A stretch of DNA of 53,741 bases from Verrucomicrobiota bacterium (GCA_003219695.1 QHQA01000015.1:1-53741), one strand, 5' to 3'; positions 1-10,300 are shown, counted from the stretch's first letter. Notes: a model not told the origin generated them from the sequence alone. Made by a program: numbers and translations.

Positions 1-8
1 GTCACAAT

Positions 9-755
9 TTACTTATGCCCGTCTAGGGCAGGTGCAGGGATGCCGCGATTGTGCAATTCTCGATTGAGGGCTCGCGTTCCAGCTACAGCGATTCGATGCA
101 AAACGTGAATGCGATTCTCTTCCGGAGTTTCGTGCCAGACTGGTTTGCGCATGAGTGCGAGCGTGCCCTTTGATTCCACGAGCGCGCCCCAGCCGGCTGG
201 GATTTCCGAATCGCGAAATAACTCCTCAGGCAGAACAAGGAAAAACAAATTCGCGCAGCGGTAGCGAATTAATTTGTCGAACTTCGTGCAATCGTACAGA
301 CGATTTTGCAGTACGCGCAGCTCACGCAAGAGGCGCGCGTATCCGCGGTGACCGATAGCGGTGAAGTTCTCCGGATCGAACTCGGGGAAAAGCGAATCAC
401 CATTCCGCAGGCTCGGATAGTGGACCCGCAAGCGGGTTTCGAGAATCTGGCGACGTTCACAGATCGCTTCGAGACGTCTGCGCGCACGATCGGTGTGGCA
501 ATTATCTCGGCGCAAATCGCAGAGCGCTTGTTTGCATTCGAAGATTGCTGTCGATCCGATCTTTCTTCGCTGCGGCCGATAGGCGGCTACATCGGCACGA
601 TAGCGGCATTTTGGCAACCTCACTTCCATCGCGCACGCGCAGTATCCCTGCGTCTGCGCCCACAGGAACGCCAGCCGCTTCAATCGCGCATGCCGCGCGG
701 TCTCACCACTAGCGCTGGTTACTCTCGGAGCCACTTCGCAAGTTCGCGTGCCCAA
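9..755 (-). CDS. hypothetical protein, PD-(D/E)XK nuclease-like
   Basis: A 248-aa soluble, Arg-rich protein that I cannot name. Near the N-terminus it reads RADVAAY followed about 20 residues later by AIFECKQ. This is the D...ExK spacing of PD-(D/E)XK endonuclease folds (Asp about residue 54, Glu/Lys about 74-76), preceded by a helix with HARLKRLAFLWA. DNA-repair or Vsr/MmcB-like nucleases have this layout, but the call rests on one motif only. The ATG start lies 37 bases inside the 3' end of hemB on the same strand, so the two genes overlap and are probably co-transcribed. No signal peptide or membrane segment is visible. A later start is possible. Confidence 0.6.
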   Translation of the reverse strand: MGTRTCEVAPRVTSASGETARHARLKRLAFLWAQTQGYCACAMEVRLPKCRYRADVAAYRPQRRKIGSTAIFECKQALCDLRRDNCHTDRARRRLEAICERRQILETRLRVHYPSLRNGDSLFPEFDPENFTAIGHRGYARLLRELRVLQNRLYDCTKFDKLIRYRCANLFFLVLPEELFRDSEIPAGWGALVESKGTLALMRKPVWHETPEENRIHVLHRIAVAGTRALNRELHNRGIPAPALDGHK

Positions 756-1705
756 TAGGTAATGATGATGTCCGCGCCTGCGCGTTTGAGAGCCGTCATA
801 ATTTCAAGAACGGCGGCGCGCTCATCCAACAGCCCTTTCTCGACAGCGCTTTTGACCACCGCATATTCGCCGCTCACATGATAAACAGCGGTCGGTTTGC
901 CAAAGCGCTCATGGACACGCCATAGAATGTCGAGGTAGGGCAACGCAGGTTTCACCATCACGATGTCCGCGCCCTCATCGATGTCCAGGGCCACCTCGCG
1001 CAGCGCTTCATTCGCGTTAGCGATATCCATCTGGTAAGAATGCCGATCGCCAAACTGCGGCGGGCTTTCGGCTGCCTCGCGGAATGGCCCGTAAAACGAC
1101 GACGCAAATTTGGCGGCGTAACTGATGATACCCGTTTGATCGAACCCTGCGGAATCGAGTGCTTCGCGAATCGCGGCAATGCGCCCATCCATCATGTCGC
1201 TCGGCGCTACCATGTCCGCGCCTGCAGTGGCGTGAGAAAGCGACGTCTTCACCAACAGCTCGACGGTCTCGTCATTGAGCACGTGGAAATGATCTCCGTC
1301 AATCCGAGTGACGCCGCAGTGGCCATGGCTCATGTACTCGCACAGGCAGACGTCGGTGATGGCGACCAGATCGGGGCATTTTGATTTGATCGCCCGCAGC
1401 GCTTTTTGAATAACGCCGTTTTCTGCATAAGCGCCGCTGGCCTGTTCGTCTTTCTGTTTCGGAATGCCGAAAAGTAGGACAGCTTGCAGCCCAAGATCCT
1501 GGGCTGCGCGGGCTTCATCGGCAATCTCTTTCACAGACAACTGAAAGACGCCGGGCATGCTGGCGATCGGCCGGCGGCGATCCAATTTTTCACTTACAAA
1601 CAGCGGCAGAATGAAATCGTGGAGGCTCAATTGTGTCTCGCGGACGAGATTTCGCAGAGCAGGGGAACGCCGCAAGCGGCGCGGCCGATGCACCAATCTT
1701 CTCAT
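719..1705 (-). CDS. hemB: delta-aminolevulinic acid dehydratase (porphobilinogen synthase)
   Basis: Condenses two 5-aminolevulinate molecules to porphobilinogen in the cytoplasmic heme pathway. Visible signatures are the cysteine-rich metal site DVCLCEYMSHGHCG, the Schiff-base lysines in SYAAKFASSFYGPF and VMVKPALPYLDI, and the C-terminal ADIIITYWARELAKWL. The reading frame stays open far upstream, to about 2332, but that extension is antisense to coaX and is not HemB-like. ATG at 1705 gives 328 aa, the normal family length, starting MRRLVHRPRRLR. Divergent from coaX, with a 153-bp gap. All four Cys/His positions look like the zinc-dependent type. The product feeds the cytochromes encoded near the right end of the window. 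Confidence 0.96.
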   Translation of the reverse strand: MRRLVHRPRRLRRSPALRNLVRETQLSLHDFILPLFVSEKLDRRRPIASMPGVFQLSVKEIADEARAAQDLGLQAVLLFGIPKQKDEQASGAYAENGVIQKALRAIKSKCPDLVAITDVCLCEYMSHGHCGVTRIDGDHFHVLNDETVELLVKTSLSHATAGADMVAPSDMMDGRIAAIREALDSAGFDQTGIISYAAKFASSFYGPFREAAESPPQFGDRHSYQMDIANANEALREVALDIDEGADIVMVKPALPYLDILWRVHERFGKPTAVYHVSGEYAVVKSAVEKGLLDERAAVLEIMTALKRAGADIIITYWARELAKWLRE

Positions 1706-1795
1706 GAGGCGGAGCGTACGCTTGGCGAAACTCCGTCGCAAGCAAGCAGCTTGCGCCGACTTCGTAAGACGAATGGGACTTATGCGACAGATGCT

Positions 1796-1829
1796 CACTA
1801 CGGGACGGGTCCGTCCGACTGGCGGACTT
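1796..1829. repeat. intergenic repeat, GTCC-N-TCCGA-N-TGGCGGACTT family
   Basis: Lies in the hemB/coaX divergent gap and matches 38155-38187 (shared CTAC-GG-CG-GTCC-TCCGA-TGGCGGACTT). It is preceded by a small GCAAGC/GCTTGC stem near 1738-1754. Function unknown; probably a dispersed palindromic element of this genome. Confidence 0.6.
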
Positions 1830-1858
1830 GACGGCGTGGGGCATTCCGTGTCTGCATC

Positions 1859-2614
1859 TTGGTCGTGGCGCTCAAGTCCGATTACTTGTTGATCGATGTC
1901 AGCAATTCGTATGCGAAGTTGGCGTTTGCATCGAGGCGGCGAGTCGCGGCTCCTGTGCGTGTCGCCACCGGCGAGCTTTCGAGCAATGTAGTCGCTAGAT
2001 TTCTTCGACAACGACAAGTGCGGAAGGTGGTCGTCTCGTCTGTTGTGCCGGCAAAAAACTCCGTGATCTCCAAGGCCGCACAAAAAAAAGCGCCGGTGCT
2101 CTGGCTGGACTGGAAGTTGAAGCTGGGCGTGGGAATTGATTATCCCAGGCCGCAATCGATCGGCGCGGACCGGTTGGCAAATGCTGCGGCAGTTGCGGAG
2201 CTTTATGGAGTTCCGGCGATCGTGGTGGATTTCGGCACCGCGGTAACCTTTGATATCGTTTCCGAGCGCCGCACCTACGTCGGCGGCGTGATCGCGCCGG
2301 GGCTCGAAGCGATGACTAACTTTCTTTACCAACGAACGGCCCTCCTGCCCAGGCTTTCGTTGAAAGAACCGCGACGCGCAGTGGGGAAATCGACAATCGA
2401 GGCGATGTTATCTGGCGCTGTGTTCGGATATCGCGGATTGCTTCGGGAAATCCTGGGACGAATTAAATCGGAGCAGTTTCCCCGCAGAAAGGTTTGCGTT
2501 GTAGCGACAGGCGGTTACGCGCGCCTGATTGCTGGGCGGTTGTCGGAGATTGGCGTGATTCGTCCACACCTCACTTTGGAAGGGTTGCGAATCGTGGCCA
2601 ATCTCAACGGTTGA
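1859..2614 (+). CDS. coaX: type III pantothenate kinase
   Basis: Phosphorylates pantothenate with ATP, the first step of coenzyme A synthesis, in the cytosol. The protein has the ASKHA-fold landmarks of CoaX: N-terminal LLIDVSNSYAKL (phosphate-1 loop, usually DxGNT), GADRLANAAA, the phosphate-2 motif VVDFGTAVTFD, YVGGVIAPGLEAM, and the ATGG adenosine loop near the C-terminus. Length (251 aa from TTG 1859) is typical. The GTG at 1865 is an equally plausible start, as no clear Shine-Dalgarno separates them. Asp in the first loop is kept, while the usual Gly-Asn-Thr reads Ser-Asn-Ser. Divergent from hemB; followed by a stem-loop and then a TPR gene. Confidence 0.92.
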   Translation: MVVALKSDYLLIDVSNSYAKLAFASRRRVAAPVRVATGELSSNVVARFLRQRQVRKVVVSSVVPAKNSVISKAAQKKAPVLWLDWKLKLGVGIDYPRPQSIGADRLANAAAVAELYGVPAIVVDFGTAVTFDIVSERRTYVGGVIAPGLEAMTNFLYQRTALLPRLSLKEPRRAVGKSTIEAMLSGAVFGYRGLLREILGRIKSEQFPRRKVCVVATGGYARLIAGRLSEIGVIRPHLTLEGLRIVANLNG

Positions 2615-2642
2615 CCATGGATGAGGCAATCAGGCCGGCACG

Positions 2643-2671
2643 CGATTTTTCCGAAGGCCGCTGAAAAATCG
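2643..2671. terminator. stem-loop after coaX
   Basis: Perfect 9-bp stem CGATTTTTC / GAAAAATCG around an 11-base loop, about 30 bases past the coaX stop. There is no T-run after it, so it may be an attenuating or processing hairpin rather than a textbook intrinsic terminator. Confidence 0.4.
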
Positions 2672-2733
2672 ATTCGCAAGAGCAACTTTCCACTTGTCAG
2701 ATGCCTGAAAAGGGCTTCAATCGCTACTTCATG

Positions 2734-5700
2734 AGAGTAAAGGGGATGGCGGTGGCCGCGCTGGTGCTGGGCTTGTTGGCAGCAAACTCATTTGCAGCGG
2801 ATAATGTCGCGCCAACTAAAGCCGAGCTGGAAGAGATGTACAACGCGGCGTATCGCGCGTTCGATGCAAGGAAATTCTCGGAAGCGTTAAAAGACCTCGA
2901 CGCCATCGACGCGCGCCAGCCTGATCTTGCCGCGTCCAAAAATCTGCGCGGCGTCATCCTGATGCGACAAGGCAACTACGATAAAGCGGAAACAGCGTTG
3001 CAGGAAGCGGCCCGAATCGATCCGAAGTTTTGGAATGCGCGCTTCAATCTGGCGGAGATCCCGTTTCTCAAAAAAGATTGGGCGGAGGCGCGAAAGCGCT
3101 TTGAGCAACTGCTCTCCAGCGGTGAATCTGATTTGGCAAAAGAAGCTTCGCAGCTGATCCAATACAAAATTCTTCTGACCTATCTCTTGGAGGGCAACGG
3201 GAACATGGTGGATTCGATTCTGGCCAAGCTGGAGCTTTCGCCCGATACCCCGGCCGTTGACTATGTGAAGGCAGCCGTCGCACTGCGACAGAAGAACCGA
3301 GATGAAGCGAAGGATTGGATCAGCGCAGCGGAAAAGAATTTCTCACCGCAGCTGAACAAACTTTTCGCCGAATCACTTTATGAAGTCGGATGGCTGGAAA
3401 AACCGGCCGGCGAAGGACGACCTTCGCTGCCGCTGATGACCGCCGCGGAGCGCTCGGAAAAGACGAAGGCCATCGCGCGTTCCAAATTCGAGCAATCGCA
3501 GCAAGCCCTACGGCAGCGGGATTTGGCGACGGCACTTAAATTGATTGATGAGGCGGACAAGGCGAACCCAAGTCAACCGGCGACACTTAATTTGCGTGGC
3601 GAGATTCTCATGCAGCAGCAGCAATTTGATGACGCCGAAGCAGCATTTAAGAAGGCAGCCAAGCTGGACCCGAAACTTCGCGAAGCGCAATACAACCTCG
3701 CTCAGGTTCCCTTTAAGAAGAAAGAATACGCAAAGGCGCAGGAGCGTTTCGAGACGTTATACAACCGAACTCCCGGGGGCGATAAAAATCAGGCGGCCGA
3801 GCTTATTAAATTCAAGATTTACATGACGCTTTTGCTCGAGGGAAAAGAAAGCCGCGCCCACGCGATGATGGAGGAGTTTCAATTCACCGGAGATACGCCG
3901 GCGCTTTATTACGCCCAGGCGGCGTGGGAGTATAAGCATAACAATCCGGAGAAGGCCGCCGATTGGACTAATTCGGCTAACAAGATTTATTCGCCTGCGC
4001 TCAACACTGTTTTTGCTGACGCTTTTTACGATGTCGGTTGGATTCGACGGCCGGAGGGAACCGCGCCTGCCCTGGCGTTCGACACAACGAATGCCGGTGC
4101 GTCCCAAGCGGAGGGCGGTCCGGCAGTCGAGCCTAGTCCTATCCCCGACGGAGGGTCCGCTGCAGACAAACAGGCCGAAGCGTCGAAAGGAGAAACGTTT
4201 GCTTTGGACGCGGGGGCGAATGGGCCAAATACCGGAATGGAAATTGCCGGCGCAGGCGCAACAGCTAATCAGCCTCCTCTTTCCGCTTCGAGCGAGCCGG
4301 CTGGGGAACTCAGCTCTCAGTCGGCACAGCCGGCATCTGAATCGCCTTCAGCTGGCGGCGAATCGACAACTGCGCCGAAAGCTGCCGGGCCTGAGACGCA
4401 GAATGCTTCGTCTGCTTCCAAGGATCAAAATAATCAACAGCCCATTGGTCAAACAAGTCCGGCCGAGAAATCCGCTGCAGGAACTCCGCCTGCCAAAGTC
4501 TCGGCGTCCAATGTTGCCGGCCTGGCGAGCCGAAGACTGTGGGTTGTCGGCGGATTACTGTTAATGGCCATCCTTCTGCTGGCCTTGGCGATTGTGCCCG
4601 CGTTTCGCCGTTATACCTTCACCGTACCGGGCTACTCGCGGCCGGGACCTGCTGCCGACGCTTCAGTATTCAAGCCGACAGTGGCGCCAGCGCAAAAGGA
4701 TAACGCACAAGGCAACGGCTTTGTTGGTGGACCTCGCCAGATTTCAGTTCAATTAAAACCGTGGAAGCCTTCGGTGCTACACAGTGCCACGCCTTCAGGG
4801 AAATTGAGCGGCGCTGTTGATCGACTGAAAGATTTGAGAGCGAAAGCCTCGAGAACATCCACTTACCGCGAACCCGACCGCGAATTCGCGCCAGTCGCCG
4901 AGCCGGTCTTTGAATCATCAGTCGGCCCGGTGGTCGAACAAACACCGGAGAGCTTGCAACCAGCGATCTCGCAGACAACTGAAATGGTTACAGCTTCAGC
5001 AACCAGTGAGTTTGCCGAACTTTCCGAGACCGCTCCGCCAGAACCGAAGGATGCCTGGGCGGATGGAGAACAAGCCGCATTCGCCCCGCAAGAGGTGAAT
5101 GAATTTTTCGGAGACGCGAAGGAAGCTGTCTCGCCCCCGGAAGAACCAGTGGAGCCGCTTGAAGACGTCGAAGTTCCATTGTCCACTGTAGAAGCATCAA
5201 CGGAGTTTGCGGTTGAACCGGTCACGCAAGAGCAACCTCACGACATCGTCTCAACTGTCAGTCAATCTCCGCTGGGCGAGGCGACTACCGAGCCCGTGTC
5301 TGATTTTCCAAGTGCGATTTTCGCTGAACCTGTATTTCCGCAAATAACCACACCCGCAACCATGCCAGAAACAACTCAAACTCCACCCGTTCCAATTAGC
5401 AAAGCCCCGGCTCCGCCCGTGGCCAAACCGCAACCGCCTGCTGCCACGATGCAAACGTCCGTGCAGATTACGTTCTCTTTCGAGATCGCCGCCATGCAAT
5501 TAACGCCGAGCTTTAAGATGGGCGTCTTGAAGGTGCGCCCTATATCGAAGCTTGTGACGATGCGTCTGCCGTCGCCGCAGCGCGCTCAATCTGCGTTGAA
5601 TTTGCAGGTCGCATTCGAAGTCGTAAAAATTCAGCCTGTCGCCGGCGCGCTGGGCACCATTCGTGTGGTTCCTTCACAGCAACAGAGACCTCCCCTGACT

Positions 5701-6030
5701 GGGATGCCGTCATTCGCAGTCGCGGGATTGCAAATAGTCCCTAATTCGGAGACCGCGCCAGTCCAGCTCACCCCAGCACCGCAGGGACGCGCCTCAGTGT
5801 TCATCACGGTTCCGTTCCAGATCAGTACGCTCGAGTTTGCGCCATCACTCGAAATTGCGTCGGTCATTCTAAATTCGAATTCCAAACAGGTCGTCGTTCA
5901 GTTGCCCGGCACCGGACCGGCCCCGGTCGAAGGAACGCCGATGTTCGAAATTGCGAATCTCGAACTCAACGAGGGAGGCGAGATCGCGATGATGCAGCTA
6001 AACCTTCTCGGCGGGCCGAAACGCGCGTAA
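2734..6030 (+). CDS. large membrane-anchored TPR protein with C-terminal beta-repeat region
   Basis: A 1098-aa protein of unknown function. ATG 2734 is preferred over 2701 because it begins MRVKGMAVAALVLGLLAANS, a clean signal peptide cut before ADN. Residues about 25-245 and 250-455 are two copies of one module: paired TPRs (LNLRGEILMQQQQFDDAEAA type) ending in FAESLYEVGW or FADAFYDVGW. A Ser/Ala/Pro-rich linker follows, then one transmembrane helix (about 602-624, LWVVGGLLLMAILLLALAIV), a long acidic Pro/Glu/Thr linker, and from about 906 to the end roughly five beta-strand units of the pattern F-E-I-A-x-hydrophobic-x-L-x-P. The N-terminal TPRs should be periplasmic and the tail cytoplasmic, if the topology follows the signal peptide. 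It stands alone between coaX and the sigma gene. Confidence 0.8.
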   Translation, partial: RVKGMAVAALVLGLLAANSFAADNVAPTKAELEEMYNAAYRAFDARKFSEALKDLDAIDARQPDLAASKNLRGVILMRQGNYDKAETALQEAARIDPKFWNARFNLAEIPFLKKDWAEARKRFEQLLSSGESDLAKEASQLIQYKILLTYLLEGNGNMVDSILAKLELSPDTPAVDYVKAAVALRQKNRDEAKDWISAAEKNFSPQLNKLFAESLYEVGWLEKPAGEGRPSLPLMTAAERSEKTKAIARSKFEQSQQALRQRDLATALKLIDEADKANPSQPATLNLRGEILMQQQQFDDAEAAFKKAAKLDPKLREAQYNLAQVPFKKKEYAKAQERFETLYNRTPGGDKNQAAELIKFKIYMTLLLEGKESRAHAMMEEFQFTGDTPALYYAQAAWEYKHNNPEKAADWTNSANKIYSPALNTVFADAFYDVGWIRRPEGTAPALAFDTTNAGASQAEGGPAVEPSPIPDGGSAADKQAEASKGETFALDAGANGPNTGMEIAGAGATANQPPLSASSEPAGELSSQSAQPASESPSAGGESTTAPKAAGPETQNASSASKDQNNQQPIGQTSPAEKSAAGTPPAKVSASNVAGLASRRLWVVGGLLLMAILLLALAIVPAFRRYTFTVPGYSRPGPAADASVFKPTVAPAQKDNAQGNGFVGGPRQISVQLKPWKPSVLHSATPSGKLSGAVDRLKDLRAKASRTSTYREPDREFAPVAEPVFESSVGPVVEQTPESLQPAISQTTEMVTASATSEFAELSETAPPEPKDAWADGEQAAFAPQEVNEFFGDAKEAVSPPEEPVEPLEDVEVPLSTVEASTEFAVEPVTQEQPHDIVSTVSQSPLGEATTEPVSDFPSAIFAEPVFPQITTPATMPETTQTPPVPISKAPAPPVAKPQPPAATMQTSVQITFSFEIAAMQLTPSFKMGVLKVRPISKLVTMRLPSPQRAQSALNLQVAFEVVKIQPVAGALGTIRVVPSQQQRPPLTGMPSFAVAGLQIVPNSETAPVQLTPAPQGRASVFITVPFQISTLEFAPSLEIASVILNSNSKQVVVQLPGTGPAPVEGTPMFEIANLELNEGGEIAMMQLNLLGGPKRA

Positions 6031-6216
6031 CCAGGAGCGAGGAGCGAGCGCTTCGCGGCAGTGCTCGGAGAACTCGAGGACTACGAGCTGCTGGAAGAAG
6101 TCGGGCCGCCATCGGTTGTGCTCAGCAGATGTTCTGAGGACTTGCTCATTTTCCGCAGCCTAACGCCGACGTATTTGGCCTTGTAAATTTTCGGTCGTTC
6201 AAATAAAAAGCGTGGA

Positions 6217-6970
6217 ATGCCCGCAGCATTGCAGACTACAACGCGGGATAGCTCGTTTGCTTCCACGCGGTGGACGGTTGTGCGTCAAGCGGCAGACTCA
6301 AAGACAGCATCGCAGCATGCGCTGAGTGCGCTTACAGAGCTGTGTCAAATTTATTGGCGACCAGTTTATGTTTTCTTGCGACGTCAGGGCATTCCGCAGC
6401 ACGACGCGCAGGATCTGACCCAGGGATTTTTTGCTGATCTAATCGAAAGCCGAGCCTACGCTCGCGCCGATCCGACGAAGGGATCGGTTTCGCTCTTTTT
6501 TGCTTGGAACGCTAAAACATTTCGTTGCACATGCGCGCGATCGCGACCATGCGCAAAAGCGCGGCGGCGCCAGCGTGCCGGTGCAATTGGATGAGGCGGC
6601 GATTTCGGAAGCCGAAACGTACGCCTCGCGCTGCAATCACTGGAGCGCAGATGGGGTATTCGAGCGGGAATGGGCGGCATCACTCGCTCGACAAGCGCTC
6701 GATCGGCTTGCACAGGAATATGAGCTCGGCGGGAAGGGCGCGCTGTTTGAAGCGCTAAAGTCTCGCCTGACCGCGGGCGAGGCCGCAGCCATTCCGTACG
6801 AGGCATTAGCAAACCGACTCGGACGCACGCCCGGACATTTGCGCGTTGACGTGACACGTTTGCGTACGCGCTATCGTGCGATTCTGCGGGAAGAAGTCTG
6901 CGGCACAGTTGTCGATCAACGCGACGTGGATGAAGAGCTGCGGTATTTGCGCCAGGCAATGATCGCATAG
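6217..6970 (+). pseudogene. ECF-type RNA polymerase sigma factor, frameshifted
   Basis: The two halves of one sigma-70-like factor lie in different frames. The first part, from ATG 6217, has the region-2 signature FASTRWTVV, then YWRPVYVFLRRQG and DAQDLTQGFFADLIE. The second has FLLGTLKHFVAHARDRDHAQ in the next frame and runs to 6970 with a helix-turn-helix-like segment (YEALANRLGRTPGHLRVDVTRLRTRYRAIL). Removing one G from the GGG at 6480-6482 restores a continuous protein of about 250 aa (TKDRFRSFLLGTLK). This is the ECF class that sits beside Ser/Thr kinases in Planctomycetes and Verrucomicrobia, and a kinase follows here. Either a true inactivating indel or a homopolymer sequencing error. 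Confidence 0.85.
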
Positions 6971-6976
6971 CAGAGA

Positions 6977-7312
6977 GAATGACGAAATTCGAATGATGAA
7001 TGCCAAATTAATCACGAATTCCGAAGGCTGTGGATCGCTGTCTCCGGAGCGCCGGGATATAGCCAACAAAGGCTGCGCAAAGGTGGAACGCGTTGTCCTC
7101 AACGCGTTGCAAAAAACTGCGGCGTTGCCGCCTGATATCTGTGCCTTCGGCGGGCCGACACCCATCGTCTTCAGAGAAGCCGATCCACCTTGGGTCAGGG
7201 GCCGTTATCCGCTGACGACACCCGAGGCTGCAACATTAATTCGTCATTGCTTCAGGCTTCGTCATTTGGTCATTCCTTCGTCATTAGAGATTCGTCATTC
7301 GTCATTTTACTG
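6977..7312. repeat. repeat-dense gap between sigma and kinase genes
   Basis: This stretch between the sigma gene and kinase holds no credible gene. Its ends carry GAATGACGAA-type sequence on the left and an inverted series of TTCGTCATT units on the right (about 7240-7308). Inside is a perfect 9-bp hairpin, AACGCGTTG-TCCT-CAACGCGTT, at 7087-7108. It looks like nested short palindromic elements. Confidence 0.5.
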
Positions 7313-7348
7313 GCGCATGTCTGTGCCAATACCGTTGAGGAGATCGTA

Positions 7349-10300
7349 ATGCCGCAAATAGGTAACAGCGCCCGTGTTTGCGAAACCTGCGGGTCGCCTA
7401 TTGAGACGACTTCTGCGGGCGACCTGGGTTGCATTGCCTGTTTGATCGGTACCGGTTTGGATGTTGAGGCAGAGCAAAGTGATACCGCATTTACTTCGGC
7501 ACCGGATCAATTGGGTGCTTATACGATCGAGCATCATGCGGATGGTAGTGCATGGGAGCTGGGTCATGGCGCGATGGGAGTCACTTATCACGCCATCGAT
7601 AGGGCGCTCGATCGCCCCGTCGCGCTAAAAATCATCAACACTGATCGCGGGTCGCGCAGCGCAGAAGCGCGCGAGCGATTCATGCGCGAAGCGCGCGCAG
7701 CAGGAGCGCTGCGCCACCCGAACGTGGCGACCGTGTACCAATTCGGCGTTCGCGAGCAAACCGGTCAATTCTTTTACGCGATGGAGCTGGTCGAGGACGA
7801 AACGCTCGAGGAACGCGTCCGCCGTTTGGGACCCCTCGATGTTCTCACAACAATCGACATCGCTCTGCAAGTGACCGCGGCGCTGGAGGCAGCGGAAGAG
7901 CGCGGATTGGTACATCGCGATTTAAAGCCCGGCAACCTAATGTTGGTCAAGACGGGCGATGGCATGGTAGGGATCCCGCAGTCACGGGACGCCGCCCGGT
8001 GCGCTCGGCGAGCGCGCCCTAGCAACGTATGCGTGAAAGTGATCGATTTCGGCGTGGCCAAAGCGGTGGCGGAGAAAACGAATGCGATGGCACTCACGCA
8101 CGGCGGATTCGTCGGCACTCCGGCATTTGCGAGTCCGGAGCAATTTAGCGATGCGCCCGTCGATGTGCGCTCGGACATTTACTCGTTAGGCGCAACACTT
8201 TGGTTCTTGCTGACCGGCTATCTGCTTTTCAGTGGCCGAACGATTGAGGAGATTCAAGCGGCGCGCCGATCAAAGCCATTGCCGATTGAGCAATTGAAAG
8301 CCGCGCACGTTCCGCGTCGCTTCATTTCGTTGCTGACATCAATGCTGGCGATTGAACCGGCCGCGCGTCCTGCTGGCGCGCGCGAGCTCAGCGCGAGATT
8401 GCAGGCAATTCGCGCTTCGATTATCGGCCGAGGCAAAACCGCAGGACGAGTCGCGCTTGCCGCTGCAATTGTTGCTCTGGCGACAATCGTTGCTGTCCGC
8501 GTATTCCATTCATCCGGGATGAAGGCTACGCCGTCCCTCATCCCCGAAAAAAGCATCGCCGTGCTTCCGTTTGAAAACTTAAGCCGCGACTCGGACAGCG
8601 CCTATTTCGCAGACGGCATACAGGAGGAGATCCTGACCCGCCTGGCGAAGATCGCGGATCTCAAAGTAATTTCGCGCACTTCCACGCAGCGCTACCAGAG
8701 TAAGCCTCGCAATCTCGGCGAAATCGCGAAGCAGCTTGGCGTAGCGAACATTTTGGAAGGCAGTGTTCAAAAGATAGCCGATCAAGTGCGCGTCAATGTG
8801 CAGTTGATTAACGCGCAAACTGATTCGCATCTCTGGGCCGAGACCTATGATCGGAAGCTCACTGATATATTTGGCGTTGAGAGCGAGATCGCCAAAGGGA
8901 TAGCGGAGTTGTTGCAGGCGAAGCTAACCGGTCGCGAGGAGCAGGCGTTAGCAGTTAAACCAACAAACAATCCTGAGGCTTACGATGCTTATCTGCGCGG
9001 CCTGGCTTTTCAAGCACGCAACGACTCCCCCTCCCCTTCTGTCAATCTGCTAACGAGAGCCAGCGATTTTTATCAGCGGGCGGTGCAGCTTGATCCTAAT
9101 TTCGCGATTGCTTGGGCGCGACTTTCTCGCGTGGACGCGCAAATCTACTGGAGCCTCACTACTTCCGCCGCTCGACGCGACGCAGCAAAACGTGCTTTGG
9201 AGAATGCACGGAAGCTGGAGCCTAACTCGCCTGAAACCCTCCTCGCCTTGGGTTATTATCAATTCTGGGCGCTGCGGGACTACGGAGCTGCCAAAACCAC
9301 GTTCAGTCGTGTCAGCAAGATGCTGCCAGGCAGCAGCGACGTACCATGGGGCTTAGCCCGAATTACTGAACACGAGGGACAGTGGGACCAATGCATCGAT
9401 TACATCGAGCAAGCACTCACCCTCGACCCACGGAACATAGGGTTACTCATGGATGCGGCATCGGACTACGGCGAAGTTCGACAATTTCCGACCGCGCTAA
9501 AGCTCTATGATCGAGCGCTGGACATTATGCCAAATGATCAGGGCGTGATGGCGGGCAAGGTCAGCATTTATCAGGCTCAGGGTAATCTGCAAGAGGCCGC
9601 CAGGCTCGTATCAGAAATAATCGGACCGACTTATAATGAGGACACCCTTCGCGTCAAGCTCACGCACTTGAGACTCGAACGAAATTACGGTGAGGCTGTT
9701 CGATTGCTGCAAGCCCAGCTGACTCAGTTCCAAGCCGAGTCCGAGTACGATAAGGGCTGGGAGCAAGTGGCGCTTGCTTTGATGCAGCGCTTTGCCGGCG
9801 ATACGGCTGGCGCAACGGTTACGGCTGAACAGGCGCGCAATACACTTGAGCAGCTCCATAGAGATCAACCAGACAACTCCGTCTTCGCGGCATGGCTGTC
9901 TCAAGCTTATGCTGTGATAGGGGAAAGGGACTCGGCGTTAAAGCTAGCGGCGTATGCAATCATGCTTAATCCCCGTGCTAAAGATCATGTCAACGGACCT
10001 TGGTTAGAAGAGAACCAGGCTTTCATTCAGACGATGTTCGGCGAGAACAGCCGTGCGATCTCGACTCTGACCGGCCTGTTGCAAACGCCTTATGGTAGCA
10101 TGATTTCCAGCATAGCTCCCATTACGGCAGCCCTTCTTAGGCTTGATCCGATCTGGGATCCGTTGCGCAGCGACCCGAGCTTCCAAGATCTTTGCAAAGA
10201 TAAGCTCGAAAAAAGCATCGCTGTGCTGCCATTCGAAAACTTAAGCCGCGACCCGGACAACGCTTATTTTGCGGAAGGTATTCAGGAAGAGATCCTGACG

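Noticed and set aside
1706-2332. A 200-residue N-terminal extension of HemB
   Set aside because: The frame is open, but it is antisense to coaX and shows no protein-like pattern; HemB from ATG 1705 has normal length.
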